Assembly: GCA_945911015.1 (NCBI GenBank)
Contig: CAMDZW010000005.1
Location: forward strand, 1-64,000
DNA length: 64,000 nucleotides
Origin: an uncultured Propionibacteriaceae bacterium
Lineage (GTDB): Bacteria; Actinomycetota; Actinomycetes; Propionibacteriales; Propionibacteriaceae
Direction: 5' to 3'
Shown here one piece after another: positions 24,800 to 33,438 of this stretch. The number at the start of each line of letters is the position of its first letter. Position 1 is the stretch's first letter. The notes beneath the pieces were generated by a model. That model searched no databases. It had not been told where the DNA came from and saw nothing but the letters and a program-made list of their open reading frames with translations. The position numbers and the translations under genes were made by a program.

Positions 24800-24824
24800 G
24801 ATCCCACCGATCCCGGCGGTCGGC

Positions 24825-26777
24825 TCAGGGCGTCTCGTTGCCGCCGTCGCCGTCACCGGTCTGCTCGGTCTCGTCTCCGGTCGGAGTTTCGGTCGGGTCG
24901 TCCGAGGGGTCACCCGGCGGCGGAGTGGTCTCCGGCGGATCCGAGGTCTCCGGCGTCTCCGGCGGCTTCTGGATGCCGATCGTCAACGTGATCGTGGTGC
25001 CCCAGTCCCGCAGCTCGCCCTCGGGGATGTCCTGGGCGATGACCGTGTTCACCATGTCCGGGTCGTCGACCTCTTCGGTCACGAACTCCACGTCGAAGCC
25101 GTCCGCCATACCTTCGGCGCCGGACCTCGACTGGCCGACGAAGTTGGGGACCTTGCCCTGACCGGTGGCGATCGTCAGGGTGATCTCGTCCTCGAAGGCG
25201 ACGTCCTCGCCGGTGGGGCTCATGTCGAGGACCTCGCCCTTGGTGCTGCCGGGAGGCTCGTTGGTGGCGTCCTCGGTGGTGACATTCTCGAAGCCGGCAT
25301 CCTTCAGCTTCTGGATCGCTTCGTCCTCGGACAGGCCGCGCACATCAGGGACATTGCCGGACTCGGGACCGAGATTGATGGTGATCGTCACCGTGCCACC
25401 GACCGGGAGCTGCTGCCCGCCGGCCGGGTTCTGGTCGATCACCTGACCGACCGTGCTGTCGTCGGGGCCGTGTTCCTCCTTGACCTCGACCTTCAGGTTG
25501 CGGCCCTCAATCTGGTTGCGCGCCTGGGTCTCACTGGAACGGATCACATCCGGGACATCGACCATCTCGACGGCCGGGGTCGACGGTGGCGGCGGGGCTG
25601 GCGGCTCCTGGTTCACCCACCAGATGCCAGCGCCGACCGTGGCCAGAGCCAGCACCAGGACGATGATCAGCACGACCATCACACCGCGCCGCTTCGGCTC
25701 CTCCTCCTCGTCGACACCTTCGAGGACACCATCGCCACCCACCGGGGCAACCGGTTCGGTGACTCGGGTGCTCTCGGCCAACGCGGCCGCGGCGGGGCCA
25801 GCACCGGGCTGGGCATCGGGCACCAACACCGTGGTCGGCGCCTCGGTCGGAGTCGGTGAACTCGCCGCCGTACTGGCCAGAGCCAACGGCGGCTGCCCCT
25901 GCAGCAGACGCTGCAGATCGTCCTTCATCTGCCGGGCCGACTGGTAACGGTCATTGGGATCCTTGGCCAGCGACCGCATCACCACCGCATCCATGTCGGT
26001 GGTGATCTCGGAGTCGTGCTGGCTGGGGGGCCGAGCCTCTTCCCGTACGTGCTGATAGGCGACGCTGACCGGGGAGTCACCGGTGAACGGTGGTCGGCCG
26101 ACGAGCAGTTCGTACAACAGGCAGCCGGCGGAGTAGATGTCGGAGCGCGCGTCGACCGTTTCGCCGCGGGCCTGCTCCGGCGACAGATACTGCGCGGTGC
26201 CGATCACCGCAGCCGTCTGGGTCATCGTGGACTGGGTGTCGGCGACGGCGCGGGCAATGCCGAAGTCCATCACCTTCACATCACCGGTCGGCGTGAGCAT
26301 CACATTGGCCGGCTTGATGTCACGGTGCACGATCCCGGCGCGGTGGCTGTAGCTCAACGCATCCAGCACACCGGCGGCCAGCTCGAGCGCCCGCTCGGGC
26401 AGGATCTTGCGTCCGTCGCGCAACACATCACGCAGCGTGACGCCTTCGACCAGCTCCATCACGATGTACGGGATCCGCACCCCGGTCTGGGGGTCGGGCT
26501 CCTCGCCAGTGTCGTAGACCGCCACGATCGTGGGATGGTTCAACCCAGCCGCGGACTGGGCCTCCCGGCGGAACCGGGCCTGGAAGACCGGATCCCCGGC
26601 AAGGTCGGTGCGCAGCTCCTTCACCGCGACCGGACGGTTGAGCCGGGTGTCGACGGCACGATGGACCTCGGCCATGCCACCGCGGCCCAACAACTCGCCG
26701 ATCTCGTAGCGGTTGCCGACCCGTCGCGGGGTCCGTGGCTCCGCCGGGGAGTCGGCGCCGCGCGTCTCGTCGGTCAT
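24825..26777 (-). CDS. pknB: Serine/threonine protein kinase with PASTA domains
   Basis: A 650-residue membrane kinase that couples peptidoglycan state to growth and division. The kinase domain is at about 20-285: GRGGMAEV loop, VAVKEL Lys, HRDIKPANV catalytic loop, MDFG and the APE-like SPEQ. A Pro/Ala-rich juxtamembrane region leads to one helix (VLIIVLVLALATVGAGIWW), then three PASTA repeats (VPDVIRSS, VPDVRGLS, VPNFVGQS) and a Thr/Pro/Glu-rich tail. Mycobacterial PknB has four PASTA repeats. The start is ATG 26777 (GTG 26780 is also possible). It has no pknA neighbour. Confidence 0.96.
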   Translation of the reverse strand: MTDETRGADSPAEPRTPRRVGNRYEIGELLGRGGMAEVHRAVDTRLNRPVAVKELRTDLAGDPVFQARFRREAQSAAGLNHPTIVAVYDTGEEPDPQTGVRIPYIVMELVEGVTLRDVLRDGRKILPERALELAAGVLDALSYSHRAGIVHRDIKPANVMLTPTGDVKVMDFGIARAVADTQSTMTQTAAVIGTAQYLSPEQARGETVDARSDIYSAGCLLYELLVGRPPFTGDSPVSVAYQHVREEARPPSQHDSEITTDMDAVVMRSLAKDPNDRYQSARQMKDDLQRLLQGQPPLALASTAASSPTPTEAPTTVLVPDAQPGAGPAAAALAESTRVTEPVAPVGGDGVLEGVDEEEEPKRRGVMVVLIIVLVLALATVGAGIWWVNQEPPAPPPPSTPAVEMVDVPDVIRSSETQARNQIEGRNLKVEVKEEHGPDDSTVGQVIDQNPAGGQQLPVGGTVTITINLGPESGNVPDVRGLSEDEAIQKLKDAGFENVTTEDATNEPPGSTKGEVLDMSPTGEDVAFEDEITLTIATGQGKVPNFVGQSRSGAEGMADGFDVEFVTEEVDDPDMVNTVIAQDIPEGELRDWGTTITLTIGIQKPPETPETSDPPETTPPPGDPSDDPTETPTGDETEQTGDGDGGNETP

Positions 26778-26883
26778 CACTCAGCCTTCCAGTCCGGTCG
26801 GGAGGGGAAAGCGGCTCCCGACGTCCTCACCACGATAGCGGGAGAGGTCTCGTGAACAGTCACAGCAACTCGGTTCGTGCTGA

Positions 26884-28326
26884 TCACAGCAACGCCTCCA
26901 GTACGGCCTTGGCGATCGGCGCCGCCAGTCGTCCACCCGAGATCTCATTGCGTTCGATGTCGGCATCCTCGATGAAGACCGTCACCGCCAAGGTCCGGTC
27001 GCCGGCTCGTACGTAGGAGGTGTACCAGGCGTACGGGGGTCGTTCCGGGGTGGTGTTTGCGGTGCCGGTCTTGCCGCCGACCTCGTAGCCGGCAATCTGT
27101 CCGTTGCGGCCGGTGCCGTCGTTGACCACGGTCTGCATCCAACGCTGCAGGGTGCGCGCATTCGACACCTCCATCGCCCGGCCGAACTCCTCGGGTCGGG
27201 TCGTCGAGATCGGCGTCAGATCTGCACCCCGGATGCCGGAGACCACGTACGGCTTCATCACCACACCGTCATTGGCAATACCGGCGGTCACCATCGCCAT
27301 CTGCAGCGGGGTCGCGGCCACGTCGAACTGGCCGATCGCACTCAAGGCCGTCTGCGCCGGGTCCGGGTTGTCGGGGAATCGGCTGGCGACTCCGTTGAGA
27401 TCGGCGAGCTGACGGGCATCGAAGCCGAACTTCTCCGCCTGCTCCTGCAAAGCGTCGGCACCGACGGCGATCCCGACATTGGCGAAGGCGGTGTTGCACG
27501 ACACCTTGAGGGCCTGTTCCAGATTGATCTTGTCCCCACCGCAGGAGCTCTCATTGGGCAGGTAGGTGTCGGTGTTGGGCAGCTTCAACTTTTCGGGTGC
27601 GTCCCACTCCTCGTCGGCCGAGTGGCCGTTCTCCAGGGCAGCCGCAGCCGTGACCAGCTTGAAGGTCGAGCCGGGCGGGTAGATCTCCCGTACGGCCCGG
27701 TTCCGCAACGGCTCACCGATTGCATCGAGCAGCGCCTGCCAGGCCTTGCCCGCCTCACCGTCGTTGCCGATGTCGTGGCTGGCCAGCGCATTGGGATCGT
27801 ACGACGGGGTGCTGACCAACGTCAGGACCGCACCGGTCTTGGCATCGACTGCGACGACGGCTCCGCGGTACTTGCCCAGGCCGGCATGGGCGACCTCCTG
27901 GGCCTTGGCGTTGATCGTGGTCTGTACGGTGGCGCCGGTCGGGGGCCGGTTGGTGATCAGGTCGAGCAGCCGCCGTACGAACAATGAGTCATCGGTCCCG
28001 GCGAGCTGCCCGTTGTAGGTGGCCTCCAACCCGGAGGTGCCGTAGTCGAAGGCGTAGTAACCGGTGACCGCGGCATAGAGCTCACCGTGCGGATAGACCC
28101 GCTGGTAGCGGAACCGGTCCTCGGACGGCTCGGTCTCGGCGATCGGGGAGTTGCCGACCAGGATCGCGCCTCGGTCCTGGCCGAACTCGGCATCACGGAC
28201 CCGACGGTTGTCCGGGCGGGCATTCAGGTTGCTCTCTCGTACGACGACACTGAACGTTGCGTTCACCAACAACAGGGCGAACATCACCATCACCACCACC
28301 GAGGTGCGGCGCAGGGGCTTGTTCAT
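26884..28326 (-). CDS. pbpA: Penicillin-binding protein A (class B transpeptidase)
   Basis: A 480-residue peptidoglycan transpeptidase. One N-terminal membrane anchor (VVVMVMFALLLVNATFSVVV) is followed by a dimerisation domain and then the catalytic domain with Ser220-x-x-Lys223 (PGSTFKL), Ser276-Cys-Asn278 and Lys419-Thr-Gly421. It acts outside the membrane, cross-linking stem peptides for elongation or septation, paired with the adjacent RodA glycosyltransferase. ATG 28326 overlaps the rodA stop as ATGA. PknB is expected to phosphorylate it, as known in mycobacteria. Confidence 0.95.
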   Translation of the reverse strand: MNKPLRRTSVVVMVMFALLLVNATFSVVVRESNLNARPDNRRVRDAEFGQDRGAILVGNSPIAETEPSEDRFRYQRVYPHGELYAAVTGYYAFDYGTSGLEATYNGQLAGTDDSLFVRRLLDLITNRPPTGATVQTTINAKAQEVAHAGLGKYRGAVVAVDAKTGAVLTLVSTPSYDPNALASHDIGNDGEAGKAWQALLDAIGEPLRNRAVREIYPPGSTFKLVTAAAALENGHSADEEWDAPEKLKLPNTDTYLPNESSCGGDKINLEQALKVSCNTAFANVGIAVGADALQEQAEKFGFDARQLADLNGVASRFPDNPDPAQTALSAIGQFDVAATPLQMAMVTAGIANDGVVMKPYVVSGIRGADLTPISTTRPEEFGRAMEVSNARTLQRWMQTVVNDGTGRNGQIAGYEVGGKTGTANTTPERPPYAWYTSYVRAGDRTLAVTVFIEDADIERNEISGGRLAAPIAKAVLEALL

Positions 28327-29723
28327 CGCGCGGCTCCGATCAGTTGGGTGCGTTCGGTGTCGGGATCGATCTCGGGGATCGTGGCCACCGGCTTGCGGAA
28401 CTGGTGGGAGATCACCATCAACAGCCCGATCAGGATCCAGTTGCAGATCAGTGACGATCCTCCTTGGGAGAGGAAGGGCGTGGTCAGCCCGGTCAGGGGC
28501 AGCAACCGGGTGACGCCGCCGACGATGATGAAGACCTGCAGGGCAAAGGTGAACGCGAGACCGGCGGCGAGCAATTTGCCGAACGGTTCCTTGCCCATCA
28601 GGGAGGTCCGCAGGCCGCGGGCGGCGACCAGCGCATAGATCATGATGACCGCCATCAGCCCGGTCATGCCGAGCTCCTCGCCGATGGCAGCGGTGATGAA
28701 GTCACTCTTGACCACCGGGATCAGCGCCGGACGGCCCAGTCCCAGACCGCGACCGAGCAGCCCACCCCAGGCGATCCCGTACTGACCCTGGATGATCTGG
28801 TACGACGCGTCCGGGGTGGCGAACGGGTCCAGCCAGGCATCGACCCGAACCTGCACATGGGAGAAGAGGAACCACCCGGCGAGCGCGCCGCCAGCGAACA
28901 GGATGGTGCCGAGGATGGCCCAGCCGGGACGTTCGGTGGACACGTACAGCATCATCACGAACATGCCGAAGAAGAGCAGTGAGGTGCCGAGGTCGCGTTG
29001 GTAGACCAGCACCAGCATCGAGGCACCGAACATCAAGGCGATCGGGCCGAGGTCACGCAGTCGCGGCAGATCGACACCGAGCACACGGGCGCCGGCGAGC
29101 GCGAGGACCTCGCGACGCTCGACGAGATAGGAGGCAAAGGCGATGGCGAGCACGACCTTGGCGGCCTCGGCCGGCTGGAAGGTGTAGGGGCCGAGCGCAA
29201 CCCAGATCCGTGCGCCGTACTCCTCATGGCCGATGACCGGCAGCAAAGGCATCAGCAACAAGACGATGCCGACCAGACCCAGCAGGTACGGGAACCGCTG
29301 CAGTGGGCGGTGGTCCCGCAGCACGATCAGCACGATCAGGAACAGCGCCACACCCAGCCCGGTCCACATGAACTGGGTCGGTGCGCTCTGGGCCTTCATC
29401 GACAGGTCCAGCCGGGCGATCATGGCCAGCCCGAGCCCGTTCAGCAGGACCACACAGGGCAGCATCACCGGGTCGGCATAGGGGATGCGCCAGCGGACCA
29501 CGATGTGTGCCACGGCCGCCAATGCCACTGAGACCCCGACCACCATGGGCCAGTTCTCGGGGATCGCGTTGAAGACGTTGAGATGGGTGATGAACCAGGC
29601 GCCGAGCCCGACGGCGAGCGCGACCAGCAGCAACACCAGTTCGGTGTTGCGGCGTTTGCGGGGCACGACCACGGTCCCCGGGGTCGGAGCCAGCGGTGGG
29701 CCCGTGGCGATGTCGCGGGCCAC
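28323..29723 (-). CDS. rodA: SEDS peptidoglycan glycosyltransferase RodA/FtsW
   Basis: A 466-residue polytopic protein of the SEDS family, which polymerises lipid II. About twelve hydrophobic segments are visible, with conserved blocks GPYTFQPAEAAKVVLAIAFASYL and a late LPLTGLTTPFLSQGGSSL, the family signature loop. It starts at GTG 29723, two bases after the pstP stop, and its end overlaps the pbpA start, so the two are translationally coupled. It works with PbpA as a polymerase-transpeptidase pair. Confidence 0.95.
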   Translation of the reverse strand: MARDIATGPPLAPTPGTVVVPRKRRNTELVLLLVALAVGLGAWFITHLNVFNAIPENWPMVVGVSVALAAVAHIVVRWRIPYADPVMLPCVVLLNGLGLAMIARLDLSMKAQSAPTQFMWTGLGVALFLIVLIVLRDHRPLQRFPYLLGLVGIVLLLMPLLPVIGHEEYGARIWVALGPYTFQPAEAAKVVLAIAFASYLVERREVLALAGARVLGVDLPRLRDLGPIALMFGASMLVLVYQRDLGTSLLFFGMFVMMLYVSTERPGWAILGTILFAGGALAGWFLFSHVQVRVDAWLDPFATPDASYQIIQGQYGIAWGGLLGRGLGLGRPALIPVVKSDFITAAIGEELGMTGLMAVIMIYALVAARGLRTSLMGKEPFGKLLAAGLAFTFALQVFIIVGGVTRLLPLTGLTTPFLSQGGSSLICNWILIGLLMVISHQFRKPVATIPEIDPDTERTQLIGAAR

Positions 29724-29725
29724 AG

Positions 29726-31216
29726 TCAGCAGTCCTCGTCGGGGCCTGCGCGGCTGTCGCGGCAGTCCTGGGCAAATCCTCGTAGCTCATTGACCGTGGC
29801 CCGGGCGTCGTCGAGGCTCTTGCTCACGATCTTGTCGACCACCTGTTTGCGGCGGTAGGCGGGCAGGTCGTCGAGCGGGATGTCGTCGGCCACTTCGATC
29901 ACGCGGGAGAGGGGGAGGCCGAGGACGTTCTGTGGCAGGCCCTGGTAGATCGCCACCTTCTCATCGGAGACACCGACGTAGTACTGGGTGCTGCCCCAAG
30001 CCACGGCCGCCGTCGACGCTCCGGCCAGGACGACCAGGCTGATCAGGACGATGATCAGTGGGCGGAGCCATCGCAGTCGTGGTTCCGGGCCGATCGCATA
30101 GCGCAGGTCTTCCTCGTCGTCCTCCATCGGCTCGGGGGCCTCGGGGCGTACGGGGGCGTCGGGGTCGGCGGCGTCGGGCTCGTCATCGCCCAGGTCGATC
30201 GAACGGGGTGCGATCTCGGGGATCTCGACCGTGGTCACCGCACCGACCCTGGCCGGCTCGTGCGGGGGATCCGGCTCGGTGTCGGTGACCTCGGCCAGGA
30301 TGACGGTGATATTGTCGAGACCCCCGGCCTCGAGAGCGGCCTCGATCAGGGACTCGCAGCCCTCGTCGAGGGATTCGCTGAGGGCACGGGTGCGGATGCC
30401 CTCGTCGTCGACGAAACCGCACAACCCGTCGGAGCACACCACCAACCGGTCCCCCTTGCGCAGTTCCACCAGGCTGGTGTCGGGCACATTGGTCGGGTGG
30501 CCGTTGAGGACCTTGAGCAACAGGCTGCGATGTGGATGGACCGCAGCCTCCTCCTCGCTCAGGTTGCCCTCGTCGATCAGGGACTGCACCCAGGAGTGGT
30601 CATGGGTCAACGGCTCGATCTCCTCATCGCGGATGAGGTAGATCCGGGAGTCGCCGATGTGGCACACGCCGAAGCGGTGGCCGTCGAACAGTCCCCCCGA
30701 GACGGTGGTCCCCATGCCTTCGAGCGAGTGGTCGTCGGCCACCAGGTCGGCAAGTCTGTTGTTGGCCCGACGCACGATGTCGCTCAGCTCGTCGAGCATC
30801 GCCGCGCCGGACACCGGCTGGTCCGGATCGGTCGGGTCACCTTCGAGGGCCGTGGTCACCGCGACCGTCGAGGCGAGGTCACCGGCTGCCGCGCCGCCCA
30901 TGCCGTCGGCCACGAGCAGCATGGTCGGGCTGGCATAACCGGAATCCTGGTTGTTCTTGCGGATCCGGCCCACGTCGCTGGCGATCCGGTAGTCGAGATG
31001 GAGCCGTGGATCCGCTTCGGCCGGGTCGTTCTCCGGCCGGGCTTCGTCAGGGGCGGTGTCCGCGGGTTCGGTCTCCTCGGGCTCGGTCTCGTCGGGCTCG
31101 GTCTCGTCAGGCTCCGTGTCCGGTTCGGCCTTGTCAGGCTCGTCGGCCAGGTCGAACAGCGTGTCCTGCAGATCCGGATCCGCCGTGGTCGGGGAGGTGG
31201 GGGTGTTCGGTGGCAT
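29726..31216 (-). CDS. pstP: PP2C-type serine/threonine phosphatase
   Basis: A 496-residue phosphatase that reverses PknB signalling. The PP2C domain is at about 75-310: SDVGRIRKNNQDSGY, LLVADGMGGAAAGDLAS (metal-binding Asp-Gly), CHIGDSRIYLIRD, CSDGLCGFV and GGLDNITVIL. After an acidic linker, one membrane helix (LIIVLISLVVLAGASTAAVAW) leads to a short outer segment. The first 70 residues are an acidic Glu/Pro/Asp repeat region (TEPDETEPDETEPEETEP) that mycobacterial PstP lacks. Its ATG shares a base with the fhaB stop (TGATG). Confidence 0.95.
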   Translation of the reverse strand: MPPNTPTSPTTADPDLQDTLFDLADEPDKAEPDTEPDETEPDETEPEETEPADTAPDEARPENDPAEADPRLHLDYRIASDVGRIRKNNQDSGYASPTMLLVADGMGGAAAGDLASTVAVTTALEGDPTDPDQPVSGAAMLDELSDIVRRANNRLADLVADDHSLEGMGTTVSGGLFDGHRFGVCHIGDSRIYLIRDEEIEPLTHDHSWVQSLIDEGNLSEEEAAVHPHRSLLLKVLNGHPTNVPDTSLVELRKGDRLVVCSDGLCGFVDDEGIRTRALSESLDEGCESLIEAALEAGGLDNITVILAEVTDTEPDPPHEPARVGAVTTVEIPEIAPRSIDLGDDEPDAADPDAPVRPEAPEPMEDDEEDLRYAIGPEPRLRWLRPLIIVLISLVVLAGASTAAVAWGSTQYYVGVSDEKVAIYQGLPQNVLGLPLSRVIEVADDIPLDDLPAYRRKQVVDKIVSKSLDDARATVNELRGFAQDCRDSRAGPDEDC

Positions 31217-31695
31217 CAGACCTCCAGCCTCATCACCGTACGACCGATTCTCACGGTGTCCTCGAGACCGATCGTGGTGGGCTGGGTGATCCGCTGACCA
31301 TTGACGTAGGTGCCGTTGGTGGAGCCGAGGTCCTCGATGTAGAAACCGGAGTCACCGGCATTGACGCGGGCGTGACGGGTCGAGACGTAGTCGTCCTCGA
31401 GGATCAGCTGGCAGTCAGCGGACCGGCCGATCTGGACCGTGCCGCCAGCGAGATCGGCCGAGGTCCCGGCCAACTCGCCATTGGTGATCGTGAACGTACG
31501 GGGAGTGCCCCGGTCCCTGCGTCGGATCCTGGTGTTCGTCCTGGGCGCCTCGCCGAGTTCGGTGGGGGGTGCGGTGCCAGCTGGGACCGTGCGGCCGAAC
31601 ATGTCACCACGGATCACCGAGGCCACCGCGAGGATGAAGATCCACAACAGCGCCAGGAACAGGACCTTGATGAGCATGACGGCGATCTCGGACAT
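31216..31695 (-). CDS. fhaB: Membrane-anchored FHA-domain protein FhaB (FipA-like)
   Basis: A 159-residue phosphothreonine reader. An N-terminal membrane helix (VMLIKVLFLALLWIFILAVASVI) is followed by a flexible linker (with PRTNTRIRRRDRG) and a C-terminal FHA domain: VQIGRSADCQLIL, DDYVSTRHARV, DLGSTNGTYVNG. In mycobacteria the homologue links PknA/B signalling to FtsZ-FtsQ. It ends one base into the pstP start and begins three bases after the fhaA stop, so it is in the middle of the wall-signalling operon. Confidence 0.94.
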   Translation of the reverse strand: MSEIAVMLIKVLFLALLWIFILAVASVIRGDMFGRTVPAGTAPPTELGEAPRTNTRIRRRDRGTPRTFTITNGELAGTSADLAGGTVQIGRSADCQLILEDDYVSTRHARVNAGDSGFYIEDLGSTNGTYVNGQRITQPTTIGLEDTVRIGRTVMRLEV

Positions 31696-31698
31696 GGC

Positions 31699-32400
31699 TC
31701 ACCCACCCTGTGGGGCATGGACCAGCATCCTGGTCGACCCGATCTCGATCCGAGTGCCGTCACTGACATCGGCCTCACGAACCCGTTCTCCGTCGACGAC
31801 GATGCCGTTGGTGGAGCCGAGGTCGACGATCCGGATCTGACCGCCGTCGTGGACCTGGAACTCGGCGTGACGCCGGGAGATGCCGGGGTCGTTGATCCGC
31901 AGGTCGGCATCCGAACCGCGGCCGATGGTGAAGCCGGGCGGCTTCAACGGATGGCGCATCCCATTGACCTCGACCACCAGACGGGCCGCTTTGATCAGTG
32001 CCGTGTCGGCCGGGCTGTCGGTGGCCACGCCAGCGACGGCCGAGGAGTCCACGGTGAAGCGTCCGGTTGGCAGTGACCGGTCGACCTCGAGGGTGATGCT
32101 GATCGGCCCGTTGAAGATGTAACCGCGCTCCTTGGCGTGGTCGGTCAACTCCGGGATGATCTCGGCGTTCAACGTCTTGCCGTACGGGGTGAGTCGGTCG
32201 TAGTCGTGCTGGGAGAGTGTCACCACGAAATCATTGGGGACCAGCCGGCGCTTGCGCGACATCAGCTTGGCCTCGGCATCGAGCTCGCGGAGCAGTCGCG
32301 CGGCGATCTCGACGGGCTGCACATCCCCCTTGAAAGCGCGCGCGAAGACACCGTGTACCGCTCCTTCGAGTTTCTTCTCGAAGCGATCCAGACGTCCCAT
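31699..32400 (-). CDS. fhaA: FHA-domain protein FhaA with N-terminal DUF3662 domain
   Basis: A 233-residue cytoplasmic protein. The N-terminal domain (about 1-115) begins MGRLDRFEKKLEGAVHGVFARAF, the standard FhaA/DUF3662 start, and a C-terminal FHA domain follows (FTIGRGSDADLRIND, ISRRHAEFQV, DLGSTNGIVVDG). The middle linker is about 30 residues, much shorter than in mycobacterial FhaA (527 residues). ATG 32400 has a strong GGGAGGTG site. It probably binds phosphorylated wall-synthesis proteins such as MurJ. It is the first gene of the operon. Confidence 0.94.
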   Translation of the reverse strand: MGRLDRFEKKLEGAVHGVFARAFKGDVQPVEIAARLLRELDAEAKLMSRKRRLVPNDFVVTLSQHDYDRLTPYGKTLNAEIIPELTDHAKERGYIFNGPISITLEVDRSLPTGRFTVDSSAVAGVATDSPADTALIKAARLVVEVNGMRHPLKPPGFTIGRGSDADLRINDPGISRRHAEFQVHDGGQIRIVDLGSTNGIVVDGERVREADVSDGTRIEIGSTRMLVHAPQGG

Positions 32401-32510
32401 TCCCGCACCTCCCGGCGATGATCCGCCCCCGATACTATGCGGCGGCGCCGCTCGGGACACTCCGCAACGCCTCGCGGACACCTCAGTTGGTCGGCTCGGA
32501 CGGCGTTGCG

Positions 32511-32583
32511 TACCAATTCTGCCGCTGTGTGGCGAGATAACCGCTGTGCGGGGCTGTCGAGGCTGTGGGCGGCAGAATTGGTA
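32511..32583. repeat. 15-bp perfect inverted repeat with 43-base loop
   Basis: TACCAATTCTGCCGC (32511-32525) is exactly complementary to GCGGCAGAATTGGTA (32569-32583). The intervening 43 bases repeat CGCTGTG and GGCTGTG words. The arms are noticeably AT-richer than the surroundings. It lies between the AraC stop and the fhaA start, and no gene is encoded there. The loop is too long for an intrinsic terminator; an operator, RNA structure or a tiny mobile remnant are possible. Confidence 0.85.
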
Positions 32584-32620
32584 TGAAAACGGTCGATGAC
32601 CTTGTGGAGCCAGTGCCGGA

Positions 32621-33364
32621 TCACTCGCCGCGCACCTGCCGCGGTGAACGGCCGGTCTCCTGACGGCAGGCCTTGTTGAGGGTCTGCAGGTCGTGGAATC
32701 CGGTGGCTGCGGCGACCGCTGCGATCGACATCGAGGTGTTCTGCAGCAGATGCACCGCCCGGCTCACGCGCCGATGGCGCAGGTGGGCCACGACCGTACG
32801 GCCGGTGTGGCTGCGCACCAAGCGGGTCAGATGGGTGTGGGACAGGCCCACCGCTGCGGCGATCTGTGGCACGGTCACCGGTTCGTCGAGATGGGTCTCG
32901 ATCCATTGGATGGCCCGGGCGACGTGTGCGGTTGCCTCGGTCGGCTCCGGACGCTCGGCGGTGATCCGTTGCAGGGCGAGCCACAGCTCGGCGCGGGTCC
33001 GCTCCGGTCGGAGGGTGGCGTGGGCCACCGCGCTGCTGAAGTGTTCGGTCAGTGTGGTCTGGTCATGTCCCGGAGGCAGCACGAGCGGCTCCACGGTGCC
33101 GGTGTCAGCGGCCCTCAGGTGGGCGTAATGGTGAGTACTCGGCCCCCGGTAGCGGTACTCGGTCACTGCCCGCGGTGGAATCAGCGACACCGAACCAGGT
33201 CGGATCTGATGCGCGGTCCCGTCGATGACCAGTTCGGCGGCATAGCCGTACAGGTGCACCGCCCACAGCTCGGGCAGCCAGTAGCGATCCTGCGAGCGTC
33301 CCACGCCGTGGGTGGCGACGCCACAGTTCACCACCACGGGCGGGCTGGACAGGTCGATCGGCAT
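32621..33364 (-). CDS. AraC-family transcriptional regulator
   Basis: A 247-residue regulator. The N-terminal cupin-like sensing domain (about 1-130) contains GYAAELVIDGTAHQIRPGSVSLIPPRAV. Two helix-turn-helix motifs follow at about 150-245, ending with the signature GFHDLQTLNKACRQETGRSPRQVR. It is transcribed away from a phytanoyl-CoA dioxygenase family gene across a 72-bp spacer, so that gene is its probable target. The sensed molecule is unknown. Domain order matches sugar-responsive AraC regulators. Confidence 0.92.
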   Translation of the reverse strand: MPIDLSSPPVVVNCGVATHGVGRSQDRYWLPELWAVHLYGYAAELVIDGTAHQIRPGSVSLIPPRAVTEYRYRGPSTHHYAHLRAADTGTVEPLVLPPGHDQTTLTEHFSSAVAHATLRPERTRAELWLALQRITAERPEPTEATAHVARAIQWIETHLDEPVTVPQIAAAVGLSHTHLTRLVRSHTGRTVVAHLRHRRVSRAVHLLQNTSMSIAAVAAATGFHDLQTLNKACRQETGRSPRQVRGE

Positions 33365-33423
33365 GGTGAAATTGAACCAGCAGATGGTCGATGGAGACTA
33401 CGGATGTGTGGGCCGGTCTCACT

Positions 33424-33438
33424 ATGGTCATTGACCAT
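33424..33438. promoter_or_regulatory. Palindrome at the PhyH start codon
   Basis: ATGGTCA (33424-33430), one base, TGACCAT (33432-33438): perfect 7-base arms in the AraC/PhyH divergent spacer, overlapping the ATG at 33437. It could be an operator. AraC proteins usually bind direct repeats, so another regulator is possible. Confidence 0.4.

Noticed and set aside
32511-32583. Intrinsic terminator of the AraC gene
   Set aside because: The loop is 43 bases and there is no T-tract.
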